Below are positions 37,470 through 48,600 of a DNA stretch of 64,000 nt, piece by piece. Under the pieces are notes generated by a model, which did not search any database, was not told where the DNA came from, and saw nothing but the letters and a program-made list of their open reading frames with translations. The position numbers and the translations under genes are program-made. Position 1 is the stretch's first letter. Each line of letters opens with the position of its first letter. The stretch is from Symbiodinium natans (taxonomy: Eukaryota > Sar > Dinophyceae > Suessiales > Symbiodiniaceae): contig CAJNDS010002277.1 of NCBI GenBank assembly GCA_905221605.1, positions 384,695-448,694 on the forward strand, written 5' to 3'.

Positions 37470-37798
37470 AATCCGAGCATCTGTTTAATTAATACCCCCC
37501 ACATTTAAAGAATCTTTTTTTTGGCCGGAAGCCCGCCGGAAGACTACTTTCCATTAGGGTGGATTTCGTATGGGACTAACCCCCCACATTTAAAGGAATT
37601 TTTTTGGGGGGGTTGCAAAATTTTGAAACTCAGCCTTTCGGAAAGCTTTTTTTGCTTCTGCAGGAAAGTTTGTTTTCAAATACATTCTTATTGTTTTGAA
37701 TAGAGAATCAATACAGGGCCATGGTCCCACTATTGCGGAACCCTGCATTCCTTATTGTGGGGGGGGGGGGGGCCCCCAATTAAACAGATGCTCGGATT
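37470..37798. mobile_element. F14 TIR element inserted in a telomere-like array
   Basis: ATCCGAGCATCTGTTTAATT and its inverse bound 329 bp. Left flank ends ...TTTA and right flank begins TAGGG, giving a TA target duplication within the heptamer. Interior AT-rich with no transposase. Confidence 0.85.
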
Positions 37799-37838
37799 AG
37801 GGTTTAGGGTTTAGGGCGTTTAGGGTTTAAGTTTAGGG

Positions 37839-37900
37839 CATGTATGTATGTATGTATGTGTGTGTATGTATGTATGTATGTATGCATGTATGTATGTATA
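37839..37900 (+). repeat. ATGT microsatellite
   Basis: TATGTATG units. Confidence 0.9.
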
Positions 37901-38257
37901 TAGTACGTAACGCCGTATATACATGTCATGTAACACAGATATACATATATGCCCTATAAAATCACATCGAACATAATACAAGTATAAACATTGTATATGT
38001 ATGTGTATATATATACATACATATACACATGTGTTTTGTAATTCTATACCAAACCCAGGTTTCCTCAATTGTTCTTCTGTGTTTCGGGTATCGGCCGGTG
38101 CCCAAAGTGCTGAAACTGTCCCTAAAATGTCTGTGTGTCTGTGTGTCGGCTGCGTGCATGCGTTTGGGCGGGCGGGAGAGCGGGCATGCGGGCGTGCGGG
38201 CGTGCTTGCGTGCCTGCCTGCGTGCCTGCTGTACATTCGAAGCGCCAGACTCCCGAT

Positions 38258-38400
38258 CCCACGACATTTGCGATGCTTTTGAAGCCCCAAAAAATCTCAT
38301 CCCACGATATTTGCGGTACCTTCGAAAGGTGCATCCTCCCGATCCCACAATACTTGCGGTGTTTTCGAAGTTCGAGAGCTCCCACGATGTTTGCGGTAGC
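38258..38400. repeat. ~40-bp minisatellite, four units
   Basis: CCCACGAYATTTGCGG recurs at about 38258, 38300, 38344 and 38381. Spacing 37-44 bp is not a multiple of three. Confidence 0.75.
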
Positions 38401-38477
38401 AGGCCTCCGACAGGCCTTTCGCGGACAGAGGCCTCCGAGAGGCTTTTTCACGTCCTTAATTTGTACGATTATACTTG
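38387..38477 (+). CDS. Introner-split gene, exon 1
   Basis: ATG at 38387: MFAVAGLRQAFRGQRPPRGF then FTSLICTIIL, one spare G at F3 donor GTACCCC. The reading frame is open further upstream through the minisatellite, so the start is not certain. Confidence 0.45.
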
Positions 38478-38578
38478 GTACCCCAGCAACCACATCATAA
38501 TGAGGGCCTTTTTGGGGTTGGTTACTTCATAAGGGAACCTAGAAGCCCATGGGTAGAGGGCACCGCCGGGCCACCAAG
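38478..38578 (+). mobile_element. F3 element as intron 1
   Basis: CTTG|GTACCCCAGCAACC to GGGCCACCAAG|, GT-AG; 101 nt. Confidence 0.75.
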
Positions 38579-38674
38579 ACTACGAAAACACGAGCTTCCG
38601 GGTCCAGATCTCCGGGAGCAAGGCGTCCGAGAGGCATTTTGGCGTAGGCAATTTGTGCTACCAAGAACCTACCA
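38579..38674 (+). CDS. Introner-split gene, exon 2
   Basis: In phase after G+AC: YENTSFRVQISGSKASERHF then GVGNLCYQEPT, one spare A at donor GTGGCTTAAG. On the - strand the exon is also open but neither intron matches phase. Confidence 0.5.
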
Positions 38675-38769
38675 GTGGCTTAAGAACCGCCCCCAAAAAA
38701 TAAAAAATGTTCTTCCTTGTAAGGGTAATATAGGGACTATTATTTTCCAATTTTTGGGGGGTTCTTCAG
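38675..38769 (+). mobile_element. F7 element as intron 2
   Basis: GTGGCTTAAGAACCGCCCCC to GGGGGGTTCTTCAG|. The core is inverted relative to other F7 copies (CTTCCTTGTAAGGG). Confidence 0.7.
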
Positions 38770-38978
38770 CAAATATTGGGAACGAGAGGCGTCTTCCGTA
38801 CTTCAAGAACGAATTTCCAGGCCCCCGTCCCCCAGCGAGGTTTCGAGCGGGGTTCGCCCCGCCTGTAAACCCAGCCCCCATAGAGGCAGAAAACAGGCGG
38901 ATGGCGTGGGCAGGCGGGAGCCGGCGGCGGGCGCCGGGGCAGCCAAGAAAAACAAGAACCCTACAAAAAATGTGCTGA
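38770..38978 (+). CDS. Introner-split gene, exon 3
   Basis: In phase after A+CA: NIGNERRLPYFKNEFPGPRP then PARFRAGFAPPVNPAPIEAE and NRRMAWAGGSRRRAPGQPRK, stop near 38978. Pro/Arg-rich tail. No family recognised. Confidence 0.45.
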
Positions 38979-38989
38979 ACAGGAAGGGC

Positions 38990-39540
38990 CTACTCTGGGT
39001 CCTGGGAAATGGTTTCGGTTCGGGTTTAGGGTCTAGGGCTCACGGCAGGGTTGAAGGCAGAGCTAGTGGGAATTCCACCCCCGGACACCCCACCCACCCG
39101 CCTGCGTCAACCAACAAACGGCCACGGCACAAGACAGTCAAAAACCACTTGGGCCAAAAATCTCAAAAGGCCGGGCAGGATGCACACGCCCAAAAGCGCA
39201 GGGTGTCTTTGGAGAACTCGAAGCATGTTCAATGCTCTTCAACCAAACACCAACACCCGCTTGACACTCCGAAACCCCAAGGAATATCCCTTAAATTAGA
39301 ACCCAAATATGATTTTAAGAAGTTTTGGAGTCTCTGGGAGGATCCTCGAAGTACGTTCCGGGTGGCAGGCTCACCCTAGCCTCTCATTGACAACAGCGTG
39401 TAGAAGTCACCAGATTCTCAGATGAACCTCAAACGCCTCCAAGGTCCAAAACCTGCCGCGTGATGGGCTTTGGGAATCTGCGATGATAGGCACTTGGGCC
39501 TGTGGAAGTCTTTTGTGGGTTGGCCTTAAGAGATACCTTT
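38990..39540. other. Unique region with weak frames
   Basis: A + frame of 157 codons (38906-39379) continues past the previous ORF in another phase (KNHLGQKSQKAGQDAHAQKR) and crosses an F4 relic at 39265-39338. Not convincing. Confidence 0.3.
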
Positions 39541-39601
39541 CTACTTGTAAGTAAACCCTAAACCCTAAAACCTAAACCCGAAACCCTAAACCTGCAAGTA
39601 G
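39541..39601 (-). mobile_element. CCCTAAA array held between F1 termini
   Basis: CTACTTGTAAG, about five heptamers, then CCTGCAAGTAG. Confidence 0.6.
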
Positions 39602-39984
39602 ACCCTCAGCTGATGCTGGCACAACCCTGAGCAGCTGGCCCCGTCGGCATCTCCTGTCACAGCCGGGTGATGGGCTTGGGACTTGGTGGTTTCAGACATT
39701 CGGGGTAACTATTCGGGGGTTTATATTCGGGGTCCACAATTTCGTAAGCCCCCACTTGTCATTACCCTCACTTCGGGACGAAGCTTGGGTATCTGAGCGT
39801 CGTTGGTAGGGCGGCCGAATGTGGTGCATACGTTTACATAACCTCAAAAAGCTGCCACTACCACTGCACCTACTTGGGCATTCCTCTAGAATGCATGCCC
39901 GTAGCCCTGCGAAACACCCTAAAACACCAAACCTGGACGATGCTTGCGGCCTTGGGGGTTCAGGGCCTGTGGGCATACAGGAAA

Positions 39985-40084
39985 CCCCAGAAAGTTGGAA
40001 CATGGTTTAAGGATGATTGGAGCTGGGCTTCTCTTTTGTATACCTTTCACGGCATGGGGACAAGGATGTTGCAACTTCTTGGAG
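39985..40084. mobile_element. F10 element
   Basis: CCCCAGAAAGTTGGAACATG to GATGTTGCAACTTCTTGGAG. Confidence 0.7.
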
Positions 40085-40287
40085 TGTACTGTAAGGTGCA
40101 AAATCTCCCTAAACCCTAAACCCTATAAACCCTAAACCCTAAACCCTCAACCCTAAACCCTAAACCCTAAACCCTAAACCCCAAAACCAGCGCAGAACTT
40201 CTGCCTACGACCCCTGCGAGGCCCAGGCAGCTGCGGACTCAAAGCCTTGCCAGCTCTCCGGGAGAAGCTTCGCAGACTCGTCCGCCT

Positions 40288-40539
40288 TCTTAGGGTTTGG
40301 GGTTTGGGGTTTAGGGTTTAGGGTTTAGGGTATAGGGCTTAGGGTTTCTGGTTCTGGGTTTAGGGTTTAGGGTTTAGGGTTTAGGGTTTAGGGTTTAGGG
40401 TTTAGGGTTTAGGGTTTAGGGTTTAGGGTTTAGGGTTTAGGGTTTAGGTTAGGGTTTAGGGTTTAGGGTTTAGGGTTTAGGGTTTAGGGTTTAGGGTTTA
40501 GGGTTTAGGGTTTAGGGTTTAGGGTTTAGGGTTTAGGGT
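40288..40539 (+). repeat. TTTAGGG array, about 34 units
   Basis: Second longest in the window; one GGTTAGG defect near 40446. Confidence 0.95.
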
Positions 40540-41190
40540 TGCGTGGCTGGGGCTTCTGCACACCACCACGGCTGAGAGAGCGTCTCCTTCCCTACACCGT
40601 GCGCCTACCGAAGCACTCCCCCCCCCCCGGCACCCTCAAAACTCATAACGTTCACCCAAAGAAACACAAAACAGAAAACGTGTATATAAAAAACAACAGG
40701 AACATGAATTATTCTACTTTTTTGATTTTTCCGTCCAAACACGACCCTGCCCCTGCTTAAACCTCAGAAACCCTGATAGACCCTAAACTGAAAAAAACCC
40801 TAAACCCTATAAACCCTAGTGGTAGCCCCGGCCTTGCCAAGGACGCCAACCGTCGCCCGGAAGCCTGGGAAACCTGGGCGTGCTGGGCTTCAGGAATCGT
40901 CTCGGGTTTAGGGTGTAGGGTTTAGGGTTTAGGGTTTTGGGTTTTGGGTTAGGGTTTTAGGGGTTTGGCTCCCTTGGATGCTGGGGTCGGGCATTCGAAG
41001 TCCGAAAACCCCGAACCCACCCAAACGCTACCCTCAACCCTAAACCCGAAACCCTAAACCCTAAACCCTCAAAAGTCCTGGCCAAGTCCCCGGGCGCTCT
41101 TTCAGAATGGGTACCAGCTCGGGCGGACAGCGCGGCACCACGAGCGTGACCTAAAAAGGGTTCATAAAGAGACCCTAGGATAGTTAAAGG
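40540..41190. other. No gene recognised
   Basis: Short + ORF at 40539-40760 is low-confidence; the rest is decayed repeats. Confidence 0.4.
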
Positions 41191-41222
41191 GTTTAGGGTT
41201 TAGGGTTTAGGGTTTAGGGTTT

Positions 41223-41364
41223 AGGGTTCTTGAGGGAGGGGGACTCAAGGAGGGTAGGTAACCCAAGGTTCCCTAATACTCCCACCTACTCCTAAGGCTC
41301 CTTAAGCTTCCCTAAGGTTCCCTAGGTACCTACCCCTCTTGAACCCCCCTCCCTTAAGAACCCT
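41223..41364. mobile_element. F15 long-TIR element
   Basis: AGGGTTCTTGAGGGAGGGGG at left and its imperfect inverse over ~40 bp at right; nearly a hairpin (142 bp). Confidence 0.75.
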
Positions 41365-42121
41365 ACAAGATAGGGTAGCTGTAGCCACACTGCCTTGTAC
41401 CCAACCTTCAACACCAACTTTTTTGTAGTTCTACCCGTTTGTGCAATAACCTACAAAAAAAACGCAGGCTTTGGGTTCTTCAGGTACTTATAGGTACTAC
41501 CTCGTCTTGCATACGCTGGCGAGGCAGCAAGGCTTAGCAAGATGGAATTCAAACAGAACCCCTACCGCTGACCACCCAATATAGATCCCCGAATAGTAGG
41601 ATCCCCGTATAATAAGGACCGGAAACCCCCACATGAGACTAAGCCCCGAGCAACCTTACAAAGGGACCCCTCTGCTAATGAATGGGGGGCAGGGAATGAC
41701 AGCTCCAGTGGTAGGCAAACCCTAAACCCTAAACCATAAACCTAAACCCTAAACCCTAAACCCTAAACCCTAAACCCTAAACCCGCAGCAGAAACCGGCG
41801 ATGAGGTCGTGAGGGAGGTGCTCGCATCTGGAGTCTGGAGCTGAAACGCGCGGAGACCGGCGGTGGGCGCGTAATGGGGTACAGAAGGGGTTAGGGTTTA
41901 GGGTTTAGGGTTCAGGGTTTAGGGTTTAGGGTTTAGGGTTTAGGGTTTAGGGTTTAGGGTTTCGGGTTTCGGGTTTAGGGTCGTTAAGGATCCATACTAT
42001 AAGGGGCCATGTAACTACTACCCTTAGAGGATTGCCCCCGAACCCATTCCAAGCCCCCCACCGAAGCATCGAGAGAGCTTGCTGCACGGCCTGACTCCAG
42101 GGCTTCGGGCTTGGCCTCCCT

Positions 42122-42545
42122 AGACCCTAAACCCTAAACCCTAAACCCTAAACCCTAAACCCTAAACCCTAAACCCTAAACCCTAAACCCCTGAACCCTG
42201 AACCCTTTCGGGAGGTTTAGGGCATCCTCAAGGCTTACAAGACTTTAGGGTTTAGGGTTTAGGGTTTAGGGTTTAGGGTTTAGGGTTTAGGGTTTAGGGT
42301 TTAGGGTTTAGGGAGAGGCTCAGGATGGGTTGGGGCAGCTTAGGCTTCGGATGGTTTTAGGAAGCCCTGGGGTTTGGCAGGGCTTTGTGGGCTTCACCTT
42401 TTCCTCTTAGGCCGGATGGCTTGGAGTTTAGGGTTTAGGGTTTAGGGTTTAGGGTTTAGGGTTTAGGGTTTAGGGTTTAGGGTTTAGGGTTTAGGGTTTA
42501 GGGTTTAGGGTTTAGAGTTCAGGGTTTAGGGTTTAGGGTTTAGGT
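42122..42545. repeat. Three arrays, one inverted
   Basis: CCCTAAA 42122-42200, TTTAGGG 42245-42313 and 42424-42543. Confidence 0.9.
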
Positions 42546-42648
42546 TTTTAGATACTGTAGGGTTTTGGGGTTAGAGTTTTAAGGATGCTGAGGGCTTTGC
42601 ATTGGATCGCCAATTACCAAGCAAGTGCCCCGAAGCAGCGGAAGCAAT

Positions 42649-42772
42649 ACACCCTAAACCCTAAACCCTAAACCCTAAACCCTAAACCCTAAACCCTAAA
42701 CCCTAAACCCTAAACCCTAAACCCTAAACCCTAAACCCTAACCCTAAACCATAAACCCTGAACCCCAAACCC
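42649..42772 (-). repeat. CCCTAAA array, about 14 units
   Basis: Perfect then degenerate. Confidence 0.95.
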
Positions 42773-43044
42773 TAACATGCCCAAACTGTTCAGGCGCCCG
42801 ACTCCCGAGCCGCAAGGGCGCAGGGAGTTGGTCGAACATGTAGAGCACCTGGGCGGTGTGGGTTTGGGGTTTGGGGTTTGGGGTTTGGGGTTTGGGGTTT
42901 AGGGTTTAGGGTTTAGGGTGTAGGGTGTAGGGTGTAGGGTGTAGGGTGTAGGGTGTAGGGTTTCGGTTCGGAGCTTGGGGTTTAAGGTTCAGGCTTTGGG
43001 ACTCAAGGCCGAGGAGTAGTTGAAAGCTTCGTGGGGCTCTTGCA

Positions 43045-43158
43045 GATTCCATGGCAACTGGACCCGAGCAGGATCACTTCACGCAGAAGATCTGTGCCAG
43101 GCACATCGTGGGTCTTGACCGGCCACACCTGTCGTCCGTCTACAGCTGTCAAGCTAAC
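43045..43158 (+). CDS. First exon with strong splice sites
   Basis: After CTCTTGCAG, ATG at 43051: MATGPEQDHFTQKICARHIV then GLDRPHLSSVYSCQAN, ending AAC|GTAAGTAC, a full consensus donor. The frame stays open past the donor to 43239, so retention is possible. No family recognised. Confidence 0.55.
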
Positions 43159-43171
43159 GTAAGTACATCAG

Positions 43172-43483
43172 TCAGAGCTCCGCGGTTGCCGGAACAGGGC
43201 ATAGGCAGCGTTGAAGAAGCGTCTGCTGAAAACAAATGAAAACAAGACCGCACATGTCCTCATGCTGCAAGCGTCCGCCGACTAGAAATGGGGCGGGAGC
43301 ACGCTGGCATCCAACATGAAGTTGGTCTGCAATGCCCGCCACAACAGCACCTCGCGGAGCGTAGTTATGGATTGTTAAATGCATCGGACACCATGGGTAG
43401 CCCCCACCCTCTCCAGTTTCATTCGAGGGCATGAGGCAGCAAGTGGAAAGGGTCTGTGCTGCATGGAACTCATGATGTTGCAC
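43172..43483 (-). CDS. Open frame, strand unresolved
   Basis: 103 codons on the - strand (LTIHNYAPRGAVVAGIADQL); a shorter + frame lies inside it. May be intron or a further exon of the 43.05-kb gene. Confidence 0.25.
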   Translation of the reverse strand: MQHHEFHAAQTLSTCCLMPSNETGEGGGYPWCPMHLTIHNYAPRGAVVAGIADQLHVGCQRAPAPFLVGGRLQHEDMCGLVFICFQQTLLQRCLCPVPATAEL

Positions 43484-43767
43484 TGTTGAGACCCTGCGGT
43501 TCAGAGTTGTAGTGATCTTCAGTGCATAGCTAAGCTGTGCAAATTAACAACCCTAAATGATTCTTGGCGGAACCTAAGCCCAGAGCGAGGCGAAATGTGC
43601 ACCGCTGCTGAACCCTACACCCTAAACCCTAAACCCTAAACCCCAAACCCCAAACCCCAAACCCTAAGCCTGATGATCCTGAGAACCGCCACATGGCCCA
43701 GGGAGTGCGGAAGCCTCAAGCCCCCCCCCCCCCCCCCGCTTCCCCAAGGTCCCATGTACCCTATAGA

Positions 43768-43778
43768 GTATATATATA

Positions 43779-43815
<37 letters not shown>
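43768..43815. repeat. TA microsatellite after a C-run
   Basis: TATATATATATGTGTGTATA repeated. Confidence 0.9.
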
Positions 43816-44646
43816 TCTTGGGGGCCGCCTAAAGCGAGTAGGGCTTAGGGATTAGGGTTTACGGTTTAGGGTTTAGGGTTTGGGGTTAGGGTGTAGAGTT
43901 TAGGGTTTAGGGCTTAGGCTTTGCCAGGAACCAAACCCTCTAAAACCCCATAATCCTACACTTGTGTAGATCATAACCCACTTAAGACAACCCTCTTCAT
44001 CGCCGGAAGTTGCGAGCCCGAACTCGGCGCGACTTGGGGACCCTAGGGCCCTCAGCAACTCAGAATTGGAACCGTACCTCTCTTCTGCTTCCTGGGGCTC
44101 TCTGCCCATGGATACGGGAAGTCCCTTCGAAAAGGATCTGAAGGGAACCTAAACCCTAAACCCAAAACCCAAAACCCTAAACCCTGAACCCTAAACCCTA
44201 AACCATTGATCGCCAGGTGCCGAAACATGGCCTGCGCTCTCGCAACCTCTGTCGGCGTCAGCTGCTCCCGAGCATAAGCCAGGGAGACCTTGGAGTCAAT
44301 TCTACTGGTTGAGGGTTTAGGGTTTAGGGTTTAGGGTTTAGGGTTTGAGTTTAGGGTTTAGGGTTTAGGGTTTAGGGTTTAGGCTTTAGGGTTTCGGGTT
44401 TAGGGTTTTAGGTTTAGGGCCTCGGGTTTCGGGTTTATGGTTTGGGGTTTAGGGCTTGGTTCCTTGGATGAAGGTCGCTACTATAGGGGCCTTCAGAATG
44501 AGAATAGGGCTTTGGGGGGGGGGGGGTGATTATCGTATAAAATTATAGGGGCCATACGGGCAAACAATGTAAGAAAGGAAAGTATTCCGACCCCTATATT
44601 AATGGCCCACAATAAGAAGCAACGAGATGACCGACATCTAGAGAAA

Positions 44647-44755
44647 CCCAAAGAGCCCAATACCCCTTAACTAAGGAATATTCCTTAAATCAGAATAAGG
44701 GTCCCTCTATAATTTAAGGTATATTCCTTACATTAGGGGTATTGGGCTCTCTGGG
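44647..44755. mobile_element. F4 element, full
   Basis: CCCAAAGAGCCCAATACCCC to GGGGTATTGGGCTCTCTGGG. Confidence 0.8.
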
Positions 44756-44837
44756 AAACTGATCACTTGCGTTCTAGGGTTCGGAATTCAGGGCTTGGGC
44801 TTTGGAGAATACGATTCTTGGCTTTTGGGCGCGCGGC

Positions 44838-44948
44838 TTGGGTTCAGAGGCAGTTGTAAGTCGGATTACAGTGCATGTACCTACATGAGCGCCACAGATA
44901 CCTTCACCCGACTTCTAAACTCACGTATATGCATGAACGTTCAAGTAG
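44838..44948 (+). mobile_element. F1 element, strongly diverged
   Basis: Left TIR nearly gone (GGTTCAGAGGCAGTTGTAAG); right end GCATGAACGTTCAAGTAG. Confidence 0.45.
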
Positions 44949-45052
44949 AGGGGCTAGTTGGCTTAGAGCTTCACCGTTTTAGGGGCCACCGGGTTCCTGC
45001 CTACCTGTCCACCACGAACTCACGCGGAGCTCTTGCTGTGAATCTCTGCGTT

Positions 45053-45120
45053 TTAGGGTTTAGGGTTTAGGGTTTAGGGTTTAGGGTTTAGGGTTTAGGG
45101 TTTAGGGTTTAGGGTTTAGG
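45053..45120 (+). repeat. TTTAGGG array, 9 units
   Basis: Perfect heptamers. The island after it (45125-45322) is open on + (LDVSGPSRQKKDLTIRTDLD). Confidence 0.9.
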
Positions 45121-45472
45121 GATCTTGGAGGCTGGTGGCTTAAGGGTTGCGAGGGTTGTCCGTTTCAGTTGCAGAGGCTCACGCTTGGATGTCTCAGGCC
45201 CCAGCCGCCAGAAGAAAGACTTGACCATTCGGACAGACCTCGATCGACAGCTTTGTGCATCCCAAGCCCCAAAGCCCCTCAAGTCTGGATCGTCCCCATG
45301 GTCGATCGACAGCAGCAGGTAATTGGGGACTCAGGCAAGCCCTAGCAAGAATCTGGAGACCTTCTGCTCGAAAAAAACCCTGAACCCTAAAACCTAAACC
45401 CTAAACCCTAAACCCTTTGAGGGGTACTTTGGATCATGGCATGTGGCTGACTTCATCCGTGCCTTTGGCTGA

Positions 45473-45602
45473 TCTACTATTTGCTTAAGAATCCCCAAGA
45501 AATAATACGGTTTAGGGTTTAGGGTTTAGGGTTTAGGGTTTAGGGTTTAGGGTTTAGGGTTTAGGGTTTAGGGTTTAGGGTTTAGGGTTTAGGGTTTAGG
45601 GT
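45473..45602 (+). repeat. F7 left end fused to a TTTAGGG array
   Basis: TATTTGCTTAAGAATCCCC, then about 13 perfect units. Confidence 0.85.
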
Positions 45603-45990
45603 GGGAGAGTGCCGCCTCCTAGTCGACCCCGAAACCCAAAAAATCCTCAAGCGCTAGCTAGGTTGGTCCTTAAAATCCTCTGAAAAGAGTTCCTGAAAAC
45701 AATCCTCTGAAACCCAGACAAGGGAACAATAGCCCTAAACCCTAAACCCGAAACCCTAAACCCTAAACCCTAAACCCTAAACCCAGCGACTTCCCTCCGA
45801 AAGGGTCCCAGCAAGATTTTGCAGCTGGGAGATCTCCAGCACTGCGCGGAGCCCGTCCAAAGCGGAGAGGAGTCCCACGTCCGTGCAGCCTTGCGGGGTT
45901 TAGGGTTTAGGGTTTAGGGTTTAGGGTTTAGGGTTTGGGGTTTGGGGTTTGGGGTTTGGGGTTTAGGGTTTGGGGTTTAGGGGTTTAGGG

Positions 45991-46098
45991 CTACGTGGAG
46001 GTTCATGGGCAGTTCATACGTGGGGCTAGAGGTAGGGCAACTCTAGCTATACCAGGGTATTTAAGGTAACTTATAACTCTACTTCTAACTCCTTCCAG
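45991..46098 (+). mobile_element. F1 element, right end lost
   Basis: CTACGTGGAGGTTCATGGGC at left; no right TIR. Confidence 0.6.
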
Positions 46099-46597
46099 TA
46101 CTGAGGTGCTTCTGGGGTTTAATCGGTTTAGGCTCTGCTGGGGCTGAGCATTTAAGGAAGAAGAGTTTCAGGCTTTGGGAAGAAAGCCCTAAACCCTTAA
46201 ACCCCCTAAGCCCTGTCGAATCCCTAACCCTAAACCCTAAACCCTAAACCCTAAACCCTAAACCCCAAACCCCAAACCTTCAACCCTACTTATACATACC
46301 CAAGCTGGAGATCCTGCGTCGCTCTGCCGAGGCGCCGATACGGAGCAGCTCGTCATCCCCAGCCTGCGTATTAGGGTTTAGGGTTTAGGGTTTGGGGTTT
46401 AGGGCTTAGGGTTTGGGGTTTAGGGCTTACAATAGGGTTTAAGGAGGTCTCAGCGCCCTGCGTCGATGTTGCACTCCGTCTTCGCCAGGCGGAGTACCTC
46501 ATGCCACCCAGTTGGTGTTTGGGGTTTAGGGTTTAGGGTTTAGGGTTTAAGGTTTAGGGTTTAGGGTTTAGGGGTTTCGGGCTTCAGGGTTTAGGCC

Positions 46598-46858
46598 TTG
46601 GGGTTTTGGGGTTTAGGGTGTAGGAATTGGGTCTTACCGAAAACTTCCCAAATCCCCCCAAACCCCCCAAAGACACCGAAAATCCCTCCAAAAAAACCAA
46701 AACCCCCCAAAAGCCCAACACCCCAAAACCCCCAAAACTCCATAACCCCAAAAGTCCCCCTTAAAGCCCCCTCAAATCCCCCAACAGCCGCCCCCAAAAA
46801 GCCCCCAAAGGCCCCCTTCAATCCCCCAAAAGCCCCCCCAAAGCCCCCTCAAAAAAAA
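46598..46858. repeat. CCCCAAAA-type drifted array
   Basis: CCCCCAAAACC and similar units; proline/lysine ORFs on + and glycine/phenylalanine ORFs on - are artefacts. Confidence 0.7.
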
Positions 46859-46952
46859 CCTGGGGCTCCTGGCGGCCGGCCAGTCGAGGCCTTGCACGAC
46901 ACCTTTGCACCAGGCCTGCACTTCGGGGGGGGAAGGGGGAGGAGGGCGCCGG

Positions 46953-47089
46953 GGGGAGGGGGGGGGGGGGGGGGGGGGGTTAGGGGTTTAGGGTTTGCGG
47001 TTTAGGGTTTAGGGTTTAGGGGCGCGGGGGGGGGGGGGGGGGGGGGGTTAGGGGTTTAGGGTTTGCGGTTTAGGGTTTAGGGTTTAGGG
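46953..47089 (+). repeat. 67-bp duplication of G-run plus variant array
   Basis: GGTTAGGGGTTTAGGGTTTG with its downstream array occurs at 46979 and 47046, each behind a G-run. Confidence 0.8.
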
Positions 47090-47099
47090 GTCAGGGTTT

Positions 47100-47480
47100 A
47101 GGGTTTGGGGGTTTAAGGTTCTAAGGGTTGTAGGGTTGCAGCGTTTAGGGTTTTAGGGTTATAGGGTTTGAGGATTTAGGGCTTAGGGTTTAAGGGTTAA
47201 GGGTTTAAGGGTGAAGGGTTTAGGGGTTTAGGTTTATAGGGCTTGAGGGTTTGGGACATAGGGTTACAGGGCTATGGGGTTCTAGGGTTATGGGGTTAGA
47301 AGGTTATAGGGTTTAGGGTTGTAGGGTGTTTAGGGTTTAGGGTTTAGGGTTATAGGGCTTAGGGTTATAGGGTTTTAAGTTTAAGGGTTTGCGGTTAGAG
47401 GGTTGTAGGTTTATAGAAGTTATCGGGTTAAAGGGTTCTAGGGTTGTAGGATGAAAGATAGGGTTGCAGGGTTGTAGGGT
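47100..47480 (+). repeat. Heavily mutated array, TTATAGGG variants
   Basis: GGGTTATAGGG, GGGTTGTAGGG and TTTAAGGG units; no coding signal. Confidence 0.8.
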
Positions 47481-47802
47481 TTAGGGTGTGGGGTCTCTGG
47501 CTTCGGGTTTTCGAGTTTTGGGGCGCGGGGTTTGGAAGGGGGGGGGGGGGGGGGGTTGTTTAATTATGGTTGTTGAGGGTCTCGCGGAGGCCCTAGGAGC
47601 TTCAGGGGGATTTGAAGCTTTAGGGCTTCGGGGTTTAAAGTTTGGCCAGTATCTTCAGCAAGACTCCCTAAAGGGCCCTATCCCTGAACTGAACCCTTAC
47701 TATACAAAGCCTCAACACCAAGAATACCCCCGGGGCCCACAGCACACCCAGAATTTCGTCCATCCGCAAGCCCCGAAACCCTGCCTCTGAGCACCTAAAC
47801 CT

Positions 47803-48115
47803 AAACCCTAAACCCTAAACCCTAAACCCTAAACCCTAAACCCTAAACCCTAAACCCTAGACCCTAGACCCTAAACCCTAAACCCTAAACCCTAAACCCC
47901 AGCTGATGGGAGACCGGGCCATGACTTCCATCACGTCGGAGGAGGCATCTTTCTCTTCCTCCTTTCGCGTCTTTTGGGGTGTATCCCGGTTGAAGGTACA
48001 GGGCTTAAGGTTTAGGGTTTAGGGTTTAGGGTTTAGGGTTTAGGGTTTAGGGTTTAGGGTTTAGGGTTGAGGGTTTAGGGTTTAGGCGGTTTAGGGTTTA
48101 GGATTTAGGGTTTGG
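47803..48115. repeat. Two arrays of opposite orientation
   Basis: CCCTAAA 47803-47898 and TTTAGGG 48006-48115 around a short unique island. Confidence 0.9.
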
Positions 48116-48402
48116 CCTAAGGTCCCTTAGAAGGGTCCCTCCTTTAGTCCTTTGATATAGAGGGCTGCGTGTTAAGGTCCTGTTGGCACCCTGGGTTCTC
48201 AATTTGGGTGCCCTTCTGCATACCTTTGGCAGCCGGAATGTTTGCCATAAGGGTTTAGGGTTTAGGGTTTAGGGTTTAGGGTAAGAATCAAAGGGACCCC
48301 AACTTAGAGAAAATCCCAACTGAGGCCTGAGGTTCATCAAAGTGCTGACCAAACCCTATGAGCCCAACCCCTAAACTTCACCAATATGTACAGGTGACTC
48401 GA

Positions 48403-48460
48403 GGCAGCAACTCTCAGGCTGTCTGGGTTGGGCAGCAACTCTCAGCCTGTCTGGGTTGGG
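48403..48460 (+). repeat. 28-bp tandem duplication
   Basis: GGCAGCAACTCTCAGSCTGT unit twice, one mismatch. Confidence 0.9.
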
Positions 48461-48600
48461 GGTTGGGGGTTTAGGGTTTAGGGTTTAGGGTTTAGGGCTT
48501 AGGGTTTAGGGTTTAGGATTTAGGGTTAGGGTTTAGGGGTTAGGGCTTAGGGCTTAGGGTTTAGGGTTTAGGGTTTAGGGTTTAGGGTTTAGGGGTTCAG

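Noticed and set aside
44465-44620. Further TIR element around the G-run at 44517
   Set aside because: Weak similarity of CTACTATAGGGGCC and GACCCCTATATTAATGGCC only; no clear inverted ends.
46591-47005. Proline- or glycine-rich ORFs
   Set aside because: Drifted telomere-like CCCCAAAA repeat read in frame.
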